The notes under the pieces are model-generated. The model did no database searches and was not told the origin of the DNA. It saw nothing but the letters and a program-made list of their open reading frames with translations. A stretch of 26,104 nucleotides of DNA from Monosiga brevicollis MX1 (lineage: Eukaryota; Opisthokonta; Choanoflagellata; Craspedida; Salpingoecidae). Location: the NCBI RefSeq assembly GCF_000002865.3, contig NW_001865064.1, forward strand, positions 493,922 to 520,025. Direction: 5' to 3'. The position numbers and the translations under genes were made by a program. This document shows positions 1 to 10,132 of the stretch, in pieces (the stretch's first letter is position 1; every line of letters starts with the position of its first letter).

Positions 1-76
1 TCCTCCTTCCCGCTACTGTGGCGTCCCGCCCCACATGCCTGGCCCGTTTCTCTCTGACCCCTTCTCTGCCAATTAG

Positions 77-2101
77 TGTCCGGGGCGCAAGAAGCCGATC
101 TGCCATTGATAGTCGCGACATTACCGAGGCTCTGCGACGACGCAAACTCAGCCGCAACGAAAAACGGGATCGCAACAAAACTGTCATTGTCCCCAACGCT
201 GCCGAAGGCCCCCGAACAACCGCTGCCGATGGCAACAGCAAACGCCCCGCCGGATCGCACGGCCTCGACGCCGTCGCAGAAGATGCCACCCCTGACAATG
301 CCGCCCTTGCCGACGTGCTTCGAGAATCGGAAATGCGCCGCGAAATCACAAAACTTCAAAAACAACACATCATCGAACTACAGGTCCGCCCAACCGTGGC
401 CCACCCAGCCCCCGACAGGACAGTCGGTCGTGCCCTCGCCCTCGCCCTTTTTTTATTGGTTGGTGTTGGATGCTCACCACTGCGCAATCGCACCATTCCC
501 TCCTCGCTGCAGTCGGAAATGAAAACGCTTCGCGAGGAGAACAAGTTCTTAATGGGTCGCATCGGTACGCAACGCATGGCTACTCATCCCATCCTGTTTC
601 CACCCCACGCACCCGCCCAGCAGTCTGCTCAAATCAAGACGTGTGCCCCCTCTCCCCCTCTCGATCATGCAGCGAGCGCCGAACAGGAAATGAGCGCTGG
701 TAACCTCGAAATCGTCATGCTTCGCCAAGACCTAGAAGAAGCCCAAAACTCCCACGAAGGCCACCAAGCTGTCCACTCTACCCTGTACGTCTGAGCCTTA
801 CCTTGCCTCACGCACGCACACACACGCACAAGGCGCCGTCGCCTCTCGGGCTCGCCCGTGCCACCCCGCATGTACCAACGTTACGCCTTTGTGCCCGCAG
901 TACCGACCACATTCACTCCATCGAAGCAGAACGGGACGATGCCCTCGACAAACTTCAAAAGGTTCGAGTCTGTAGCCCTTTGACCCCAAGTCATCGCCAA
1001 CAACTCATCTTCCCCGCCCCCTTGCTTGCGAACCCCACTTTTTCCAAATTCCTTCATTAGGTGTTGCACTTGGTGGATGCTCTGGCCGAACGACCTGGCT
1101 TGACCCTACCCAATGAGGCCCTCTCCGCGGCCATGTCCCACACCGACCTGACAGATCGTGGTATGTGAGCTAACCAACCACGCAACCGCTCCGTTGTGCC
1201 AGCGCTCACCTCTCGAAATGGCGCGCCCCACAGTCGACGCACTGCACCGGTTGGACCAGCGCATCCGTCAGCAGGAACGCATGGTTGCCGACCAACTCGC
1301 CCAAGGAGACCGCCAGGTGGATCTCTATCTTCAAGAACAGGCCGCGAGTCGGCGAACCAGCTGGATCGACCCGGCCGACATCCCTGCCAACCACAGTCCC
1401 TTGCCCGGCTCCCCAACCACCCACCACATTCCTGAAGACCATGTATTTGCCACCGGTGGACTCAACGATGCTCTCCTCCAACTCGAAGACATGCAATCCC
1501 GGCTCCGACCCCGTCTACGTACCCTTCTCAAGTCCTCCAACCAGCTTGTCATTCGCTCCTCCGCAGCTAGCAACACCTCCTCTGCTGCCAGTACGCATAT
1601 CCCTCCCTTGTCGCAATCGCCTTTGCCCTCGACGCCACAATCGCCGCCTGTTAGATTCATGCCAATCGCAACTCACATGAACCTGGCCGCCATGCCTGTT
1701 TTGCCGTGTTTTATGGACAACCCCGTTTGATCAGCTTCCCTCAACGCTTCTCTCAACGCGTCCAACATCTCGCGGGACGGATCCTTCAATAGCAGCTTCA
1801 ACCGTAGCCTCAACTCCTCCATGACCTCGCCCATTCGAGCAGGGGGCTACTATGACTCACGACCTTCGACTGCCAGCCGTGCACGAGGGTAAGTCCCGGC
1901 CAGCTGCCACAGCCCCGTTGTCATTGCATGCCACCTGGACCATGGGCGAATTCTTACATGATTCCTGCCCATCGACTGGCCACGCTCGTCAGATGGAGTG
2001 CGGGCCAGTACGCCCGTCGGCCAATGTCGGCACCATCAGGCCCTCGCTCCAACTTTTCCGCCAGTCTTCGTGGCGCAGCACATGATCTTTATCGTGCCTG
2101 A
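77..2101 (+). CDS. coiled-coil protein, 3' part of gene (5' end outside window)
   Basis: I do not recognise this gene. Eight exons join in frame: 77-383, 513-564, 673-784, 901-961, 1061-1160, 1234-1590, 1735-1888, 1993-2101. They give about 416 visible residues ending at a TGA. The first visible exon opens behind a pyrimidine tract and TTAG acceptor in mid-codon, so the true start lies to the left. Successive short exons encode charged, heptad-like helices (for example SEMKTLREENKFLM, NLEIVMLRQDLEEAQ and SIEAERDDALDKLQK), which indicates a long alpha-helical coiled coil. The last two exons change to a Ser/Asn/Arg-rich tail with SLNAS/SFNSS-type repeats and two related stretches, RPSTAS and RPMSAPS. 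Cytoskeletal or centrosomal coiled-coil proteins often look like this, but that is only a guess. The reading frame and splice phases are well supported; the final exon is less certain because another acceptor lies at about 2137. Confidence 0.72.
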
Positions 2102-2590
2102 GTGGCAACTGAACCCTCTCCATTTTTCTGACTCCAGGACTTCGACACGACGTTTCGTGGCGGGACCTCTGTCCTGATTGTGTAGACTCTATGTACGATT
2201 TGGGCTGAGTGTGAGGAGATTGTACTTCTCCTTTGACCCGAACCCATGGACAGCCATGCCTTGTGCCTCGGCTGCGATGAACGACGTCCTGTGTATTTCA
2301 TTAACCCTGACGACGCTGCACCCGACGGCAGCTTCACTTGACTTGTGTTTGTTTGACATCATCTAATTTGTTCCCAACCTCATGATCTTTAAACCGTATC
2401 ACGGATGGAAGAGAAAAGGCGCGGTTTAGCCCGCATGACCGCTGACGGATGTTTTCCTGGGTTATTGACGCTAGGCCCATGCACCTTTGCTCAAGCAGTT
2501 CTTGAGGTGGCAGCATGTGGTCGTTTGCCACGGTTCAAGTGGATCTAATTGACTCATTCTGAGACCCAGCCAAGTCTGGCTTCGACCATT
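2102..2590. other. intergenic space between two convergent 3' ends
   Basis: About 490 bases lie between the stop codons of two genes transcribed toward each other. They presumably hold both 3' untranslated regions. Only short frames without coding character are open here. I see no canonical AATAAA signal on either strand. Confidence 0.6.
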
Positions 2591-5042
2591 CTACTTTGAC
2601 AAGTGGGGAAGAGGCTCGTCGGCCAAAAATGCATCAAACAATGCTGCTGCCGCCGCGGGCTTGAATTGAGGGACCTGTGCCACGGCAGTCAGCCACAGCC
2701 GTAAGAGAGTGCGAGATCAGCATGCATCTCACTCAAAGAGCATATTGGAACGTGGTGGTGACATACCATGTGGCCAGAACCACGGATGGTGGCAAATTGC
2801 CAATTGTCACCATAGCGGAAGACGTAACCGCCCATGTTCTGCTTGCCATCGATGGTCCATGGCCGCCATGTCTCGGTCAGACCAAGTCCTGGTGCAACAA
2901 GACACTTTGGAGCATCAGCAAACAGGCAACGCAAAGATCAGGGCGAGGCGATCCCTTTCCTGACCTTGAGCATCGAAATACTCGGTGTAACGGTCCTGGG
3001 TCATGAATGAATTGATTGAAGGATCTATGCACATGGCGTAACGGTTAAAACAAGGCATTGCACCATGCCGTGGCCAGGTGGTTTGTAGCCACTTTCGCCG
3101 TCTTCCCGATGAGTGTCTGTCTGTTGTGTGCTGGGAATTCAAGCCGGCTGTCCACAAACCGGTGTCGCCGTTGTAAACAAGCATGCGCAGTTTCTTGTTT
3201 TCAATAAGCTCCTTGTAGAATGGAAGCAGATTGGGCTCGGAGAGCGAGTAGTTGAAGCCAGCACCGTTATCTCCACTGGCATTATTGGCAAGAAGGTATG
3301 GCATGAAAGAAGGTGTGAGCGTTGCATGGATAGCTGCCGGCACTTTGGTTGGGATGAAGCGCCTGCACCCACCTAAAAAAGTAGGCATCGGAGGGCACAC
3401 GTAGAGCAGCGCGCACGTCGGAGCGGTTCAACCACAAGTTTTGTGCGGGGCCAGGACACGCGTAGTCGTTCTCACCACCGGTGACCTGCAAGCGTGTGGC
3501 AAACGAGGGATGAGAAGGTGGCTGTGGTGTCGTGGTGCACGAGGCTGGCACTTGCAAAACGCACGGTGGAGGGCGAGGCAAGGGGCGGCACGCGGCTCCA
3601 GTAAGAGCGAGAAGAATGGAGAGGGTCAAAGATGTTTTGCGCGTAGCAGGTGTCGTAGAGATTGTAGCTGTAGTAGGAACCAATTTCCTGAGTCATTTGC
3701 GTGAGAAGGGGTTGGCAGGCGGCGCTGATGTGGCCCGACTTGAGCTCCTCGGTTGTGCACGTGTTGGTGATCTGCCGGTAGAGGCGGTTGCTAAACTGGC
3801 CGTGGCCATGCATAAACTCGACGTTCCAGAAGGGGCCGCCCACGGGGCCGCAAAGAACTTCGGTACCCAGGCAACCATCACCCACGGCAAAGCCGGAAAG
3901 GGAGACATTGCCGGGGTCTGCCAACAGGGCCCGCACAATGACTGGGACGTAGACGCCAGCGTAGCTCTCTCCTGTTGAAAAATGATATTGAGGTGGCGTT
4001 TGAGCAATGACAAACAAGAAGAATGAGAAAACGGTGCTTCCGAATAGGTGCTGTCCTCGGGCTGGATTGGGCTGGACGGTTTGGAATGGACGAACCAGTG
4101 ATAAAGGTGGAGCGTTGGCGGTAGGCGGGCATTTGCTCGACAAAGCGGGTGAGGACGATTTGATTGGCCTTGGCGACCAACTCGTCATTCCAATCACCAC
4201 AGGACGTGCCGAGACCGGCCGGCCCAGCCGGGGTGCAGTAGCCAAAGCCCACGGGTGGGGGGTTGTCAACCACCAACAAGTTGGCCTTGCGGTTCCAGCT
4301 GCAGGGCCGATCATGAGGTGGGAAGGAGAGCGTCAGGGCAAGCGGGAAGAGTTTGCCCTTTTAGAAGAATCCATAGTTTACCTGTAGGGATTGCGGACAA
4401 GCTGTGGGATGCCGGTGCGGCGGTATTCGTCGTTATCAAGGCTGTCTTGGTTAAGAAGCAAGGGGCCAAACTCGACCAAGAGGCCGTAGAGGGAGCTGGC
4501 GCCGGGCCCACCTGTTCAAGTCGACAATGTCTGCGTTGAGGCTTGTTTTTTTTTTTTAATTTGGTAGACAGCGTGGGAATGCGGGGGAGGATGCAAAGGA
4601 TGAGGAAGAAAGATCAAAGGCTCACCTTGGTACCAAATCACCAGAGGGTCGTTGGCGGGATCGCTCTCACTCTCGACGAGCAGCCAATGCGCATACATGT
4701 CACCCTCGCCACTACAAGAAGGGATCAAGAGAGGAGGAAGGCAGGGGTATGAGGTTGCAGGTAAGATGGTGGTGGTGGCGGCGGCGGTGGTGGTGGTGAT
4801 GGTTGGCTTGAAGATGTAGCACGTGCAGGGTAGTGCATCGAGGCGGTCTATAGAATCGAGCTGTCTTACTTGGGCGGGGTACCAGCATAGGTGTATCCAC
4901 TAAACATACGACTGGGCAGGGCCGTGTTGTTGGGCCATCCGGGTAGTGCCGTGATCTCTTGAACCGTCTCGCCGGGCTTGGCTGCGGTAGCAGTGGCGGC
5001 GACCGCCAAGCCGCAGACCAACGCGATCCGCAACGCGAACAT
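2591..5042 (-). CDS. secreted serine carboxypeptidase (peptidase family S10)
   Basis: Ten minus-strand exons join in frame to 497 residues, a normal length for family S10: 5042-4870, 4711-4626, 4511-4382, 4298-4096, 3971-3565, 3485-3373, 3275-3160, 3024-2965, 2888-2767, 2674-2591. The start opens an N-terminal signal peptide of about 20 residues (MFALRIALVCGL...), so the enzyme is secreted or lysosomal and removes C-terminal residues from peptides. Family landmarks appear in order: the substrate-side segment WYQGGGPGASS, an NPYSWNRKANLL block, DNPPPVGFGY, the nucleophile motif ITGESYAG with Ser about 200, the acidic motif YNGDTD near residue 410, and GSGHMVP with His about 469. The GDTD aspartate codon is split by an intron and is restored only by the splice at 3160/3024. 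The whole triad is present, so activity is expected. Splicing of the 3565/3485 junction (GT at 3564, AG before 3485) is the least certain. Transcription diverges from NUDT9. Confidence 0.95.
4767..4798. repeat. GGT/GGC trinucleotide repeat in carboxypeptidase intron 1
   Basis: A short imperfect run of GGT and GGC triplets lies between exons 1 and 2. On the transcribed strand it is ACC/GCC, so it would read as His/Ala/Pro-rich if translated, but it is removed by splicing in the model that keeps the S10 motifs. Confidence 0.8.
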
Positions 5043-5080
5043 GCTGACAGCCGACTGTGGAACAATAATACCCCTTGCAC

Positions 5081-5133
5081 CTGTTGCTGCTGCTGCTGGT
5101 GGTGCGGGTGGTGGTGGTGGTGGTGGTGGTGGT
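5081..5133. repeat. CTG then GGT trinucleotide tract upstream of the carboxypeptidase
   Basis: A run of CTG triplets passes directly into a run of GGT triplets about 40 bases upstream of the carboxypeptidase start codon. It probably lies in the 5' untranslated region or core promoter. Confidence 0.8.
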
Positions 5134-5264
5134 CTTGGGTGGGAGTCTCAGTGCTACTACGAGCGAAACCAATGCCCGCTGTGTTGCAGGCGCGCTCCCA
5201 GTCGCTTCGCCACTGACACGAGCGAGCGATGCCGTCGCTCCAGAAAAAAATAAAATAAAAGAGA

Positions 5265-5274
5265 GAGAGGAGAG

Positions 5275-5365
<91 letters not shown>
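5265..5365. repeat. GA microsatellite, perfect for 88 nt
   Basis: The tract is perfect GA from about 5278 to 5365, preceded by an interrupted GA stretch and an A-rich segment. It lies about 220 bases upstream of the carboxypeptidase start and is a homopurine/homopyrimidine mirror tract. The long Leu/Ser frame on the other strand is only a reading of the repeat. Confidence 0.97.
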
Positions 5366-5368
<3 letters not shown>

Positions 5369-5387
5369 ATTGGTTTGGTCGGTTTGA

Positions 5388-5429
5388 GAATAAAGAGAGA
5401 GAGAGACAGAGAGAGACAGAGACAGAGAC

Positions 5430-5460
<31 letters not shown>

Positions 5461-5487
5461 CAGAAAGAGAGAGAGACAGAGAGAGAC

Positions 5488-5518
<31 letters not shown>

Positions 5519-5556
5519 CAGAGACAGAGAGACAGAGAGAGACAGAAAGAGAGAGG
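5388..5556. repeat. compound GA / GACAGA satellite
   Basis: This block mixes GA, GACA and GACAGA units with a few AAAGA variants. A higher-order pattern recurs: near-identical segments of about 80 bases begin around 5403 and 5480. It is a tandem purine-rich satellite with no credible coding content. Confidence 0.92.
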
Positions 5557-5701
5557 TGTTATGGCAACGTTCCGTAACTAACTCCAATATCTTATACATT
5601 TACTCTGTAAACATTAACATGGCCATACCTTTCATGTTAACATAAGCCATCAATATGTCGTTCATTTGCTACGATAACTACACTCCTACCTTGCTTGACA
5701 T

Positions 5702-6140
5702 TAACAGGATACGCGAAAGAGATAGAGACACACACAAAGACAGAGACAGAGACAGAGACAGAGAGGCAGACAGAGAGGCAGAGAGACAGAGACAGAGACA
5801 GAGACAGAGATAGAGAGGCAGAGAGACAGAGACAGAGAGGCAGAGACAGAGAGGCAGAGAGACAGAGACAGAGAGGCAGAGACAGAGAGGCAGAGACAGA
5901 GAGGCAGAGAGACAGAGACAGAGAGGCAGAGACAGAGACAGACAGAGAAAGGGAGAGGCAGAGAGAGACAGAGGCAGAAAAACAGAGAAACACACACACA
6001 CAGACGGAGTCACATACACAGAGACGAAGTCAGAGACACACAGAGACGGAGACACAGTCACAGAGAGACTGAGACACAGGAACAGAGAGACCGAGACACA
6101 GACACACAGTGACGGAGACACAGACACAGAGAGCAAGCCG
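5702..6140. repeat. GACAGA / GGCAGA satellite decaying into CACAGA
   Basis: About 440 bases of GACAGA and GAGGCAGA units form a nested array near 5790-5950. Rightwards they degrade into ACACAGA and GACGGAGACACAG variants. A short non-repetitive segment at 5557-5700 separates this array from the preceding one. Both strands are open for long stretches only because the repeat lacks stop codons. Confidence 0.92.
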
Positions 6141-6339
6141 GGATTGCGTCGGTCAGCGCCGCATCGGTGTGGATCTGACTAGGAATGATGTTTGAGACGA
6201 AGACAGAGAGAGAGACAGGGCGTTCACGAACGCACATGTGTGCGCACACACAGGTACGCCGATACGCAGCAGTATAGGACACACGGAGAAGTGTATCGGA
6301 TGTATGCATACACGGTCGCAGGCAGATGCGGACGAGGAG

Positions 6340-6393
6340 TGTCGTAGTCCAGTAAATCATAAATGTACATTTATGATTTACTGGACTACGACA
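6340..6393. repeat. perfect 54-bp palindrome
   Basis: Two 27-base arms meet without a spacer around the centre AAATGTACATTT, with outer ends TGTCGTAGTCC and GGACTACGACA. The arms are AT-rich inside a GC-richer neighbourhood. A 12-base direct repeat, CAGATGCGGACG, flanks the palindrome at 6323-6334 and 6392-6403; the right copy overlaps its end by two bases. The sequence could extrude as a cruciform or fold as RNA. It might be a tiny fold-back element, but no transposase or known terminal sequence is visible. Confidence 0.85.
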
Positions 6394-6403
6394 GATGCGG
6401 ACG

Positions 6404-7030
6404 CAATGACAGGCAGACATAGAAACGTCGGCGTCGACAATGCATGTCATGGTTTAAAGGGGTGATGGCAACACCATGCATGACGCGCCCGCCACCCAAG
6501 CGTCCCCACCCCACCTGGACGGCCAGATGGGCGGGCACTATACACACAATGAACGGGTGCTGTGATGGGCGTGGCTGTGAGTCAACTTCTACAGGACGGT
6601 TGTTATTGGAGCCAAACTTGCAACCAATTACCCATCTGTTGCCGTACCGTACCACTACCATCCGACCTAGGCAGGGCAGGGGCAGAGTGCACCCTCGGTA
6701 ATGGCCGATACCGCAACATGGTGAGACACTCGCACGATATCTTCAATGTTTTGAGAACGGACATGAGCTTCGCTGCATGCCTTGGTCTGCCGATGGCTTG
6801 CCTCGCCTTGCATGCCTCATGTGTATGGCCATGTCCCTCACACATCGATTCGGCACCGTCGAGAAAAAAAAAAAAAAAATAGAAATGATCAAAAAATTAG
6901 GCAGAAATTCGTCGAAAATTCGCTCAAAATGGCCCATACGCTACGTGTTCGTGTGTGCCATCTAAAAGTAGCGCAACACTCCTATTTATAGACGTTCTCT
7001 ATTTTAAGACGATGTCCGTTATCGTGCAGC
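6404..7030. other. intergenic, no gene seen
   Basis: About 630 bases hold no frame with coding character or convincing splice structure. A run of 16 A residues ends at 6879, and the following 100 bases are unusually AT-rich. This is part of the divergent spacer between the carboxypeptidase and NUDT9. Confidence 0.6.
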
Positions 7031-7052
7031 CACACACACACACACACACACA
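7031..7052. repeat. CA dinucleotide repeat, 11 units
   Basis: Eleven uninterrupted CA units form a simple microsatellite in the NUDT9 upstream region. Confidence 0.95.
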
Positions 7053-7159
7053 TACAGAGCTTACCTTTCCTTTTTATCACTTCACGGTTTGCGTGTGGTC
7101 TCTGCGGTGCTTTATTTTTCAAGGGGACAGCACTCGAAACGGCAGCGTCCACTTCCACA

Positions 7160-7500
7160 CCTCTCCCTCCCTCCCTCTGTAAGTGCCCGCCCCCTCTCTC
7201 TTTCTTCGTCTCTCTCTCTCTCTTTATCGCTCTCTATCGCCTCTCTGTCTCTCTCTGTGTCTCTGGTCTCTCTTTTGTTGTCCATCTCTGCTTGTGTGTG
7301 TGTGGTCGTTCCTTGTCTCTGTACCACGTTGACGGTTTGCTTCAAAATGGCAGCCACGACTTCCTGTGCCACCTCGTCTCTCTCGTTTCATCTCTCTTTT
7401 CGGCACCATCTCTTCATGGACTCACCATTCTTTCACCCCTCTCTCGTTGCTTCCCGCCCCTGCGTCCACTCTCTCACTTTTTGACTTTTTTTTTTTTTAG
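7160..7500 (+). promoter_or_regulatory. pyrimidine-rich upstream region of NUDT9, with possible 5' UTR acceptor
   Basis: CT-rich runs dominate 7160-7300 on the sense strand, and again before a 14-base T run ending in AG at 7500. The NUDT9 ATG follows four bases later. That T-run plus AG looks like a 3' splice site, so a 5' untranslated intron is possible, though the donor is not identified. The promoter role is inferred from position only. Confidence 0.4.
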
Positions 7501-7504
7501 CTGA

Positions 7505-9446
7505 ATGCTGCTGCGTCAGTGGAGCTGCTCCGTGTATCGTCGGACCCGGTCGTTTGTCGCATCGGGCTTGCCTGCCAGCTGGTCAACGATCCGCCACAGA
7601 TCAAGCGCTGGCTTTGTCGTCACGACTCGCTGCTTTTCGGCTCCCGACTTGTTGGTCAATTCCGTTCCCTGTCGGCCGCGCTCCTTAGTCCGCCACTTTT
7701 CGACCGTTGCCATGCCCGTACGTCATTCAGATTGTTGGACATGCTTTCAATACATCGTTTGGTGCCTTGCCCGCCTGCCCCGATCTTCCCTGCCTCTTTG
7801 CCTCCTTTCACTGCGCCCGTGCCCCCCCGCTCATCACTTGCACGTCAAGCCTTATTCCTCATGCCTGTGTGGTTTTGCTTTGTGCTTGTTGACATGCGCC
7901 GTTGCGCTTGAAAATTAGGGCCCTCATGTAAAAGCAAGGACATCCCCTTATCAGGGGGGGCCTGAACGCTTTGAAGTGCCCGACGACAAAGTTCCTTTTT
8001 CTGTACGGTTCAGCAGTTGGCTACCTCATACCCCGGTTGTGGCTGCCTCAATCCCTTTTTTCTTCCTTTCTCGTGTGCGTGCTCATCTCCCACTTGTTTG
8101 GCCCATGGAAGGTGGACTTTCCAGAGTACGCGCCGGTCGAATACACGGCTCCTGTTGTAGCGAACAAACCTGTTTGGGCCGATGATGAGGACAAGATTGC
8201 CGAATTCAAGTTTAACGCCCTTGACGGTGACACCAACCGCGTCAGCTTTGATGGCACCTATGAGATCGAGAAAGACACATCGCGTCCCATGTACGTCTGC
8301 TGCCCGCGCTCCATCCCCGCACCCGCTGGTTTTCGACATGTGACTCCTTGGGGAGATTGATTCATGCTTGCCATGCCTTCTTCTTCATGCGTCGTTGCTT
8401 CTCCGCCTCACTTCACCGCCTTGTAACCTCATTTTCTTTTATTTGTTGGTCCGATTTGTCCCGGCAGCAACTTGCATGGCCGTACCGGTATGCGTGGCCG
8501 CGGCCTGCTTGGCAAGTTTGGCCCCAATCATGCCGCAGACCCCGTGGTATCACGTTGGCAACGCCTTGCCAACGGCGAAGTTGCTCGGGACGAGGAGGGC
8601 CAACCCGTGCTTGAGATTGTCTTTATCAAGCGCAAGGACACTGGTATGCTCATGGCGCATTCCGCACATCTCACCTGCACCGGTTCACCTGCACCGGCTT
8701 TCCTTCGACTCATGACTTGTCGAACGACTTGCTCCTGCGCAGGCGAATGGGCTTTACCGGGTGGTATGGTCGAGGCTGGCGACACTGTTTCGGTGACCCT
8801 GAAAAAGGAATTTGGTGAAGAGGCGCTCAACAGTCTCGAAGCCGACGAAGTCGCCGTACGTGCTCTGCCCGCGCGCACGCCTCCAGTTCTCGACCCCCCG
8901 CCCCCACCTTTTTTTTTTCTCTGATTGCACACCTTCCCTCACCGTCTTCATTTCTACGTGCTCAGCGAGAAACGCTCAAGGCGGTGGTAGATCGCATCTT
9001 CCAGAACGGCGATGAGATTTATCGTGGCTACGTCGACGATCCTCGCAACACTGACAATGCTTGGATGGAGACGGTATGTTTTGCGCTGTCTTCTTCAAAT
9101 GACTGCTCCCCATCTGGCACGGATCAATTTGACGAGGTTGGCTGTCTCTGCTCAGGTGGCCGTCAACTTTCACGACAAGACCGGTAGCGCCTTTGGCCAT
9201 TTTAACCTGACGGCAGGCGATGATGCCGGCTCGGTATGTCAATTTCGTGGTCATGCCCGTAACCGCTTCCCCTCTTCCCAGCATTTCTCTCTGATCCATG
9301 TAGGCCAATGTAACCTCACTGTCTTGTGGCATCGGTCGCAGGTCGCCTGGGTCAAGGTGACGCCAGACATGGCCCTCTACGCGAGTCATGCAGACTTTGT
9401 GCGTGAGGTCTACAGTCGCCGCAGCGCCGACTACGGCAGTGCCTAG
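7505..9446 (+). CDS. NUDT9: ADP-ribose pyrophosphatase, NUDT9 family (Nudix hydrolase)
   Basis: Eight exons join in frame to 351 residues, close to the length of animal NUDT9: 7505-7717, 7919-8002, 8112-8290, 8468-8643, 8743-8855, 8966-9073, 9156-9233, 9342-9446. The family hydrolyses ADP-ribose to AMP and ribose 5-phosphate. NUDT9 landmarks follow one another: HVKARTSPY, VEYTAP, GRTGMRGRGLLG, FGPNHAADP, the Nudix box at about 225-247 (GGMVEAGD...KKEFGEE), YVDDPRNTDNAWMET and LYASHADF. The metal-binding EFGEE is intact. The first conserved Glu of the box is Asp and the conserved Arg is Lys. Exon 1 encodes about 70 residues rich in Arg, Ser and Val with almost no acidic residues, typical of a mitochondrial presequence. 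A second Met two codons before the exon end could start a form without it. All splice phases agree. Confidence 0.96.
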
Positions 9447-9828
9447 AGTCAAGAAGCTTTTCTCTCTCCTCCATCTCCGTCAATGAATTGCGCGCCCCTG
9501 CCAACTTCTCGCAGGGATAACTTTTCCTTTTATTTCTTTGTGTTGAGTCCTCTGTCATTTGCCCGTCCTTCACTTTTTCCTTCCATTTTGATATTGCGAG
9601 AAGTGCTGGGCAAAGGCCCCCGCTCTTCTTACGACCAACATGCTCAAAACAAAACCGTCTCGCGTGGATGCAAGATGCCTGCCCCTCAATCATGTTAATC
9701 CAATCCCGAGTTGCACGGAATCAAAAAGAATCTCTTCTTGAACACCAAACAGCGGGGTTCAAAGGGCCCATCATCCTCAATAATGCCAATGCCTGTGATG
9801 CACAACTGGTCGAACACAGCAACCTAAG
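9447..9828. other. NUDT9 3' region, no further gene seen
   Basis: The stretch after the NUDT9 stop presumably contains its 3' untranslated region. Only short frames are open and none resembles a protein. No AATAAA signal is visible. Confidence 0.5.
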
Positions 9829-10094
9829 AGAGAGAGAGTTTCAGAGAGAGAGAGAGAGTTTCAGAGAGAAGAGAGAGTTTCAGAGAGAGAGAGTTAGAGG
9901 GAGAGAGAGATTTTGAGAGAGCTTGAGAGAGAGAGAGCTTGAGAGCGAGAGCTTGAGAGAGCTTGAGAGAAAGAGCTTGAGAGAAAGAGCTTGAGAGAGT
10001 TTGAGAGAGTTTGAGAGAGCTTGAGAGAGAGAGTTTGAGAGAGCTTGAGAGAGCTTGAGCTTGAGAGAGAGCTCTGAGAGAGAGAGAGAGAGAA
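9829..10094. repeat. GAGAGTTTCA / GAGAGCTTGA purine-rich satellite
   Basis: The left third is built of GA runs with TTTCAGAGA inserts; the right part is built of GAGAGCTTGA and GAGAGTTTGA units. It sits upstream of the RPL32 promoter with the purine strand as the sense strand. The long frames on both strands (Glu/Arg or Leu/Ser) are products of the repeat. Confidence 0.93.
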
Positions 10095-10132
10095 AAAAAA
10101 GACGAGTGGATCAAATTAATCTGACATTTCAA

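Noticed and set aside
4712-5599. 295-codon open frame on the minus strand, Leu/Ser- and His-rich
   Set aside because: It is a reading of the CT microsatellite and the triplet tracts, and it conflicts with the well-supported carboxypeptidase exons 1 and 2.
5637-6450. Several long overlapping open frames on both strands
   Set aside because: They arise because GACAGA-type repeats contain no stop codons; the products are low-complexity Cys/Leu/Ser or Arg/Glu/Asp.
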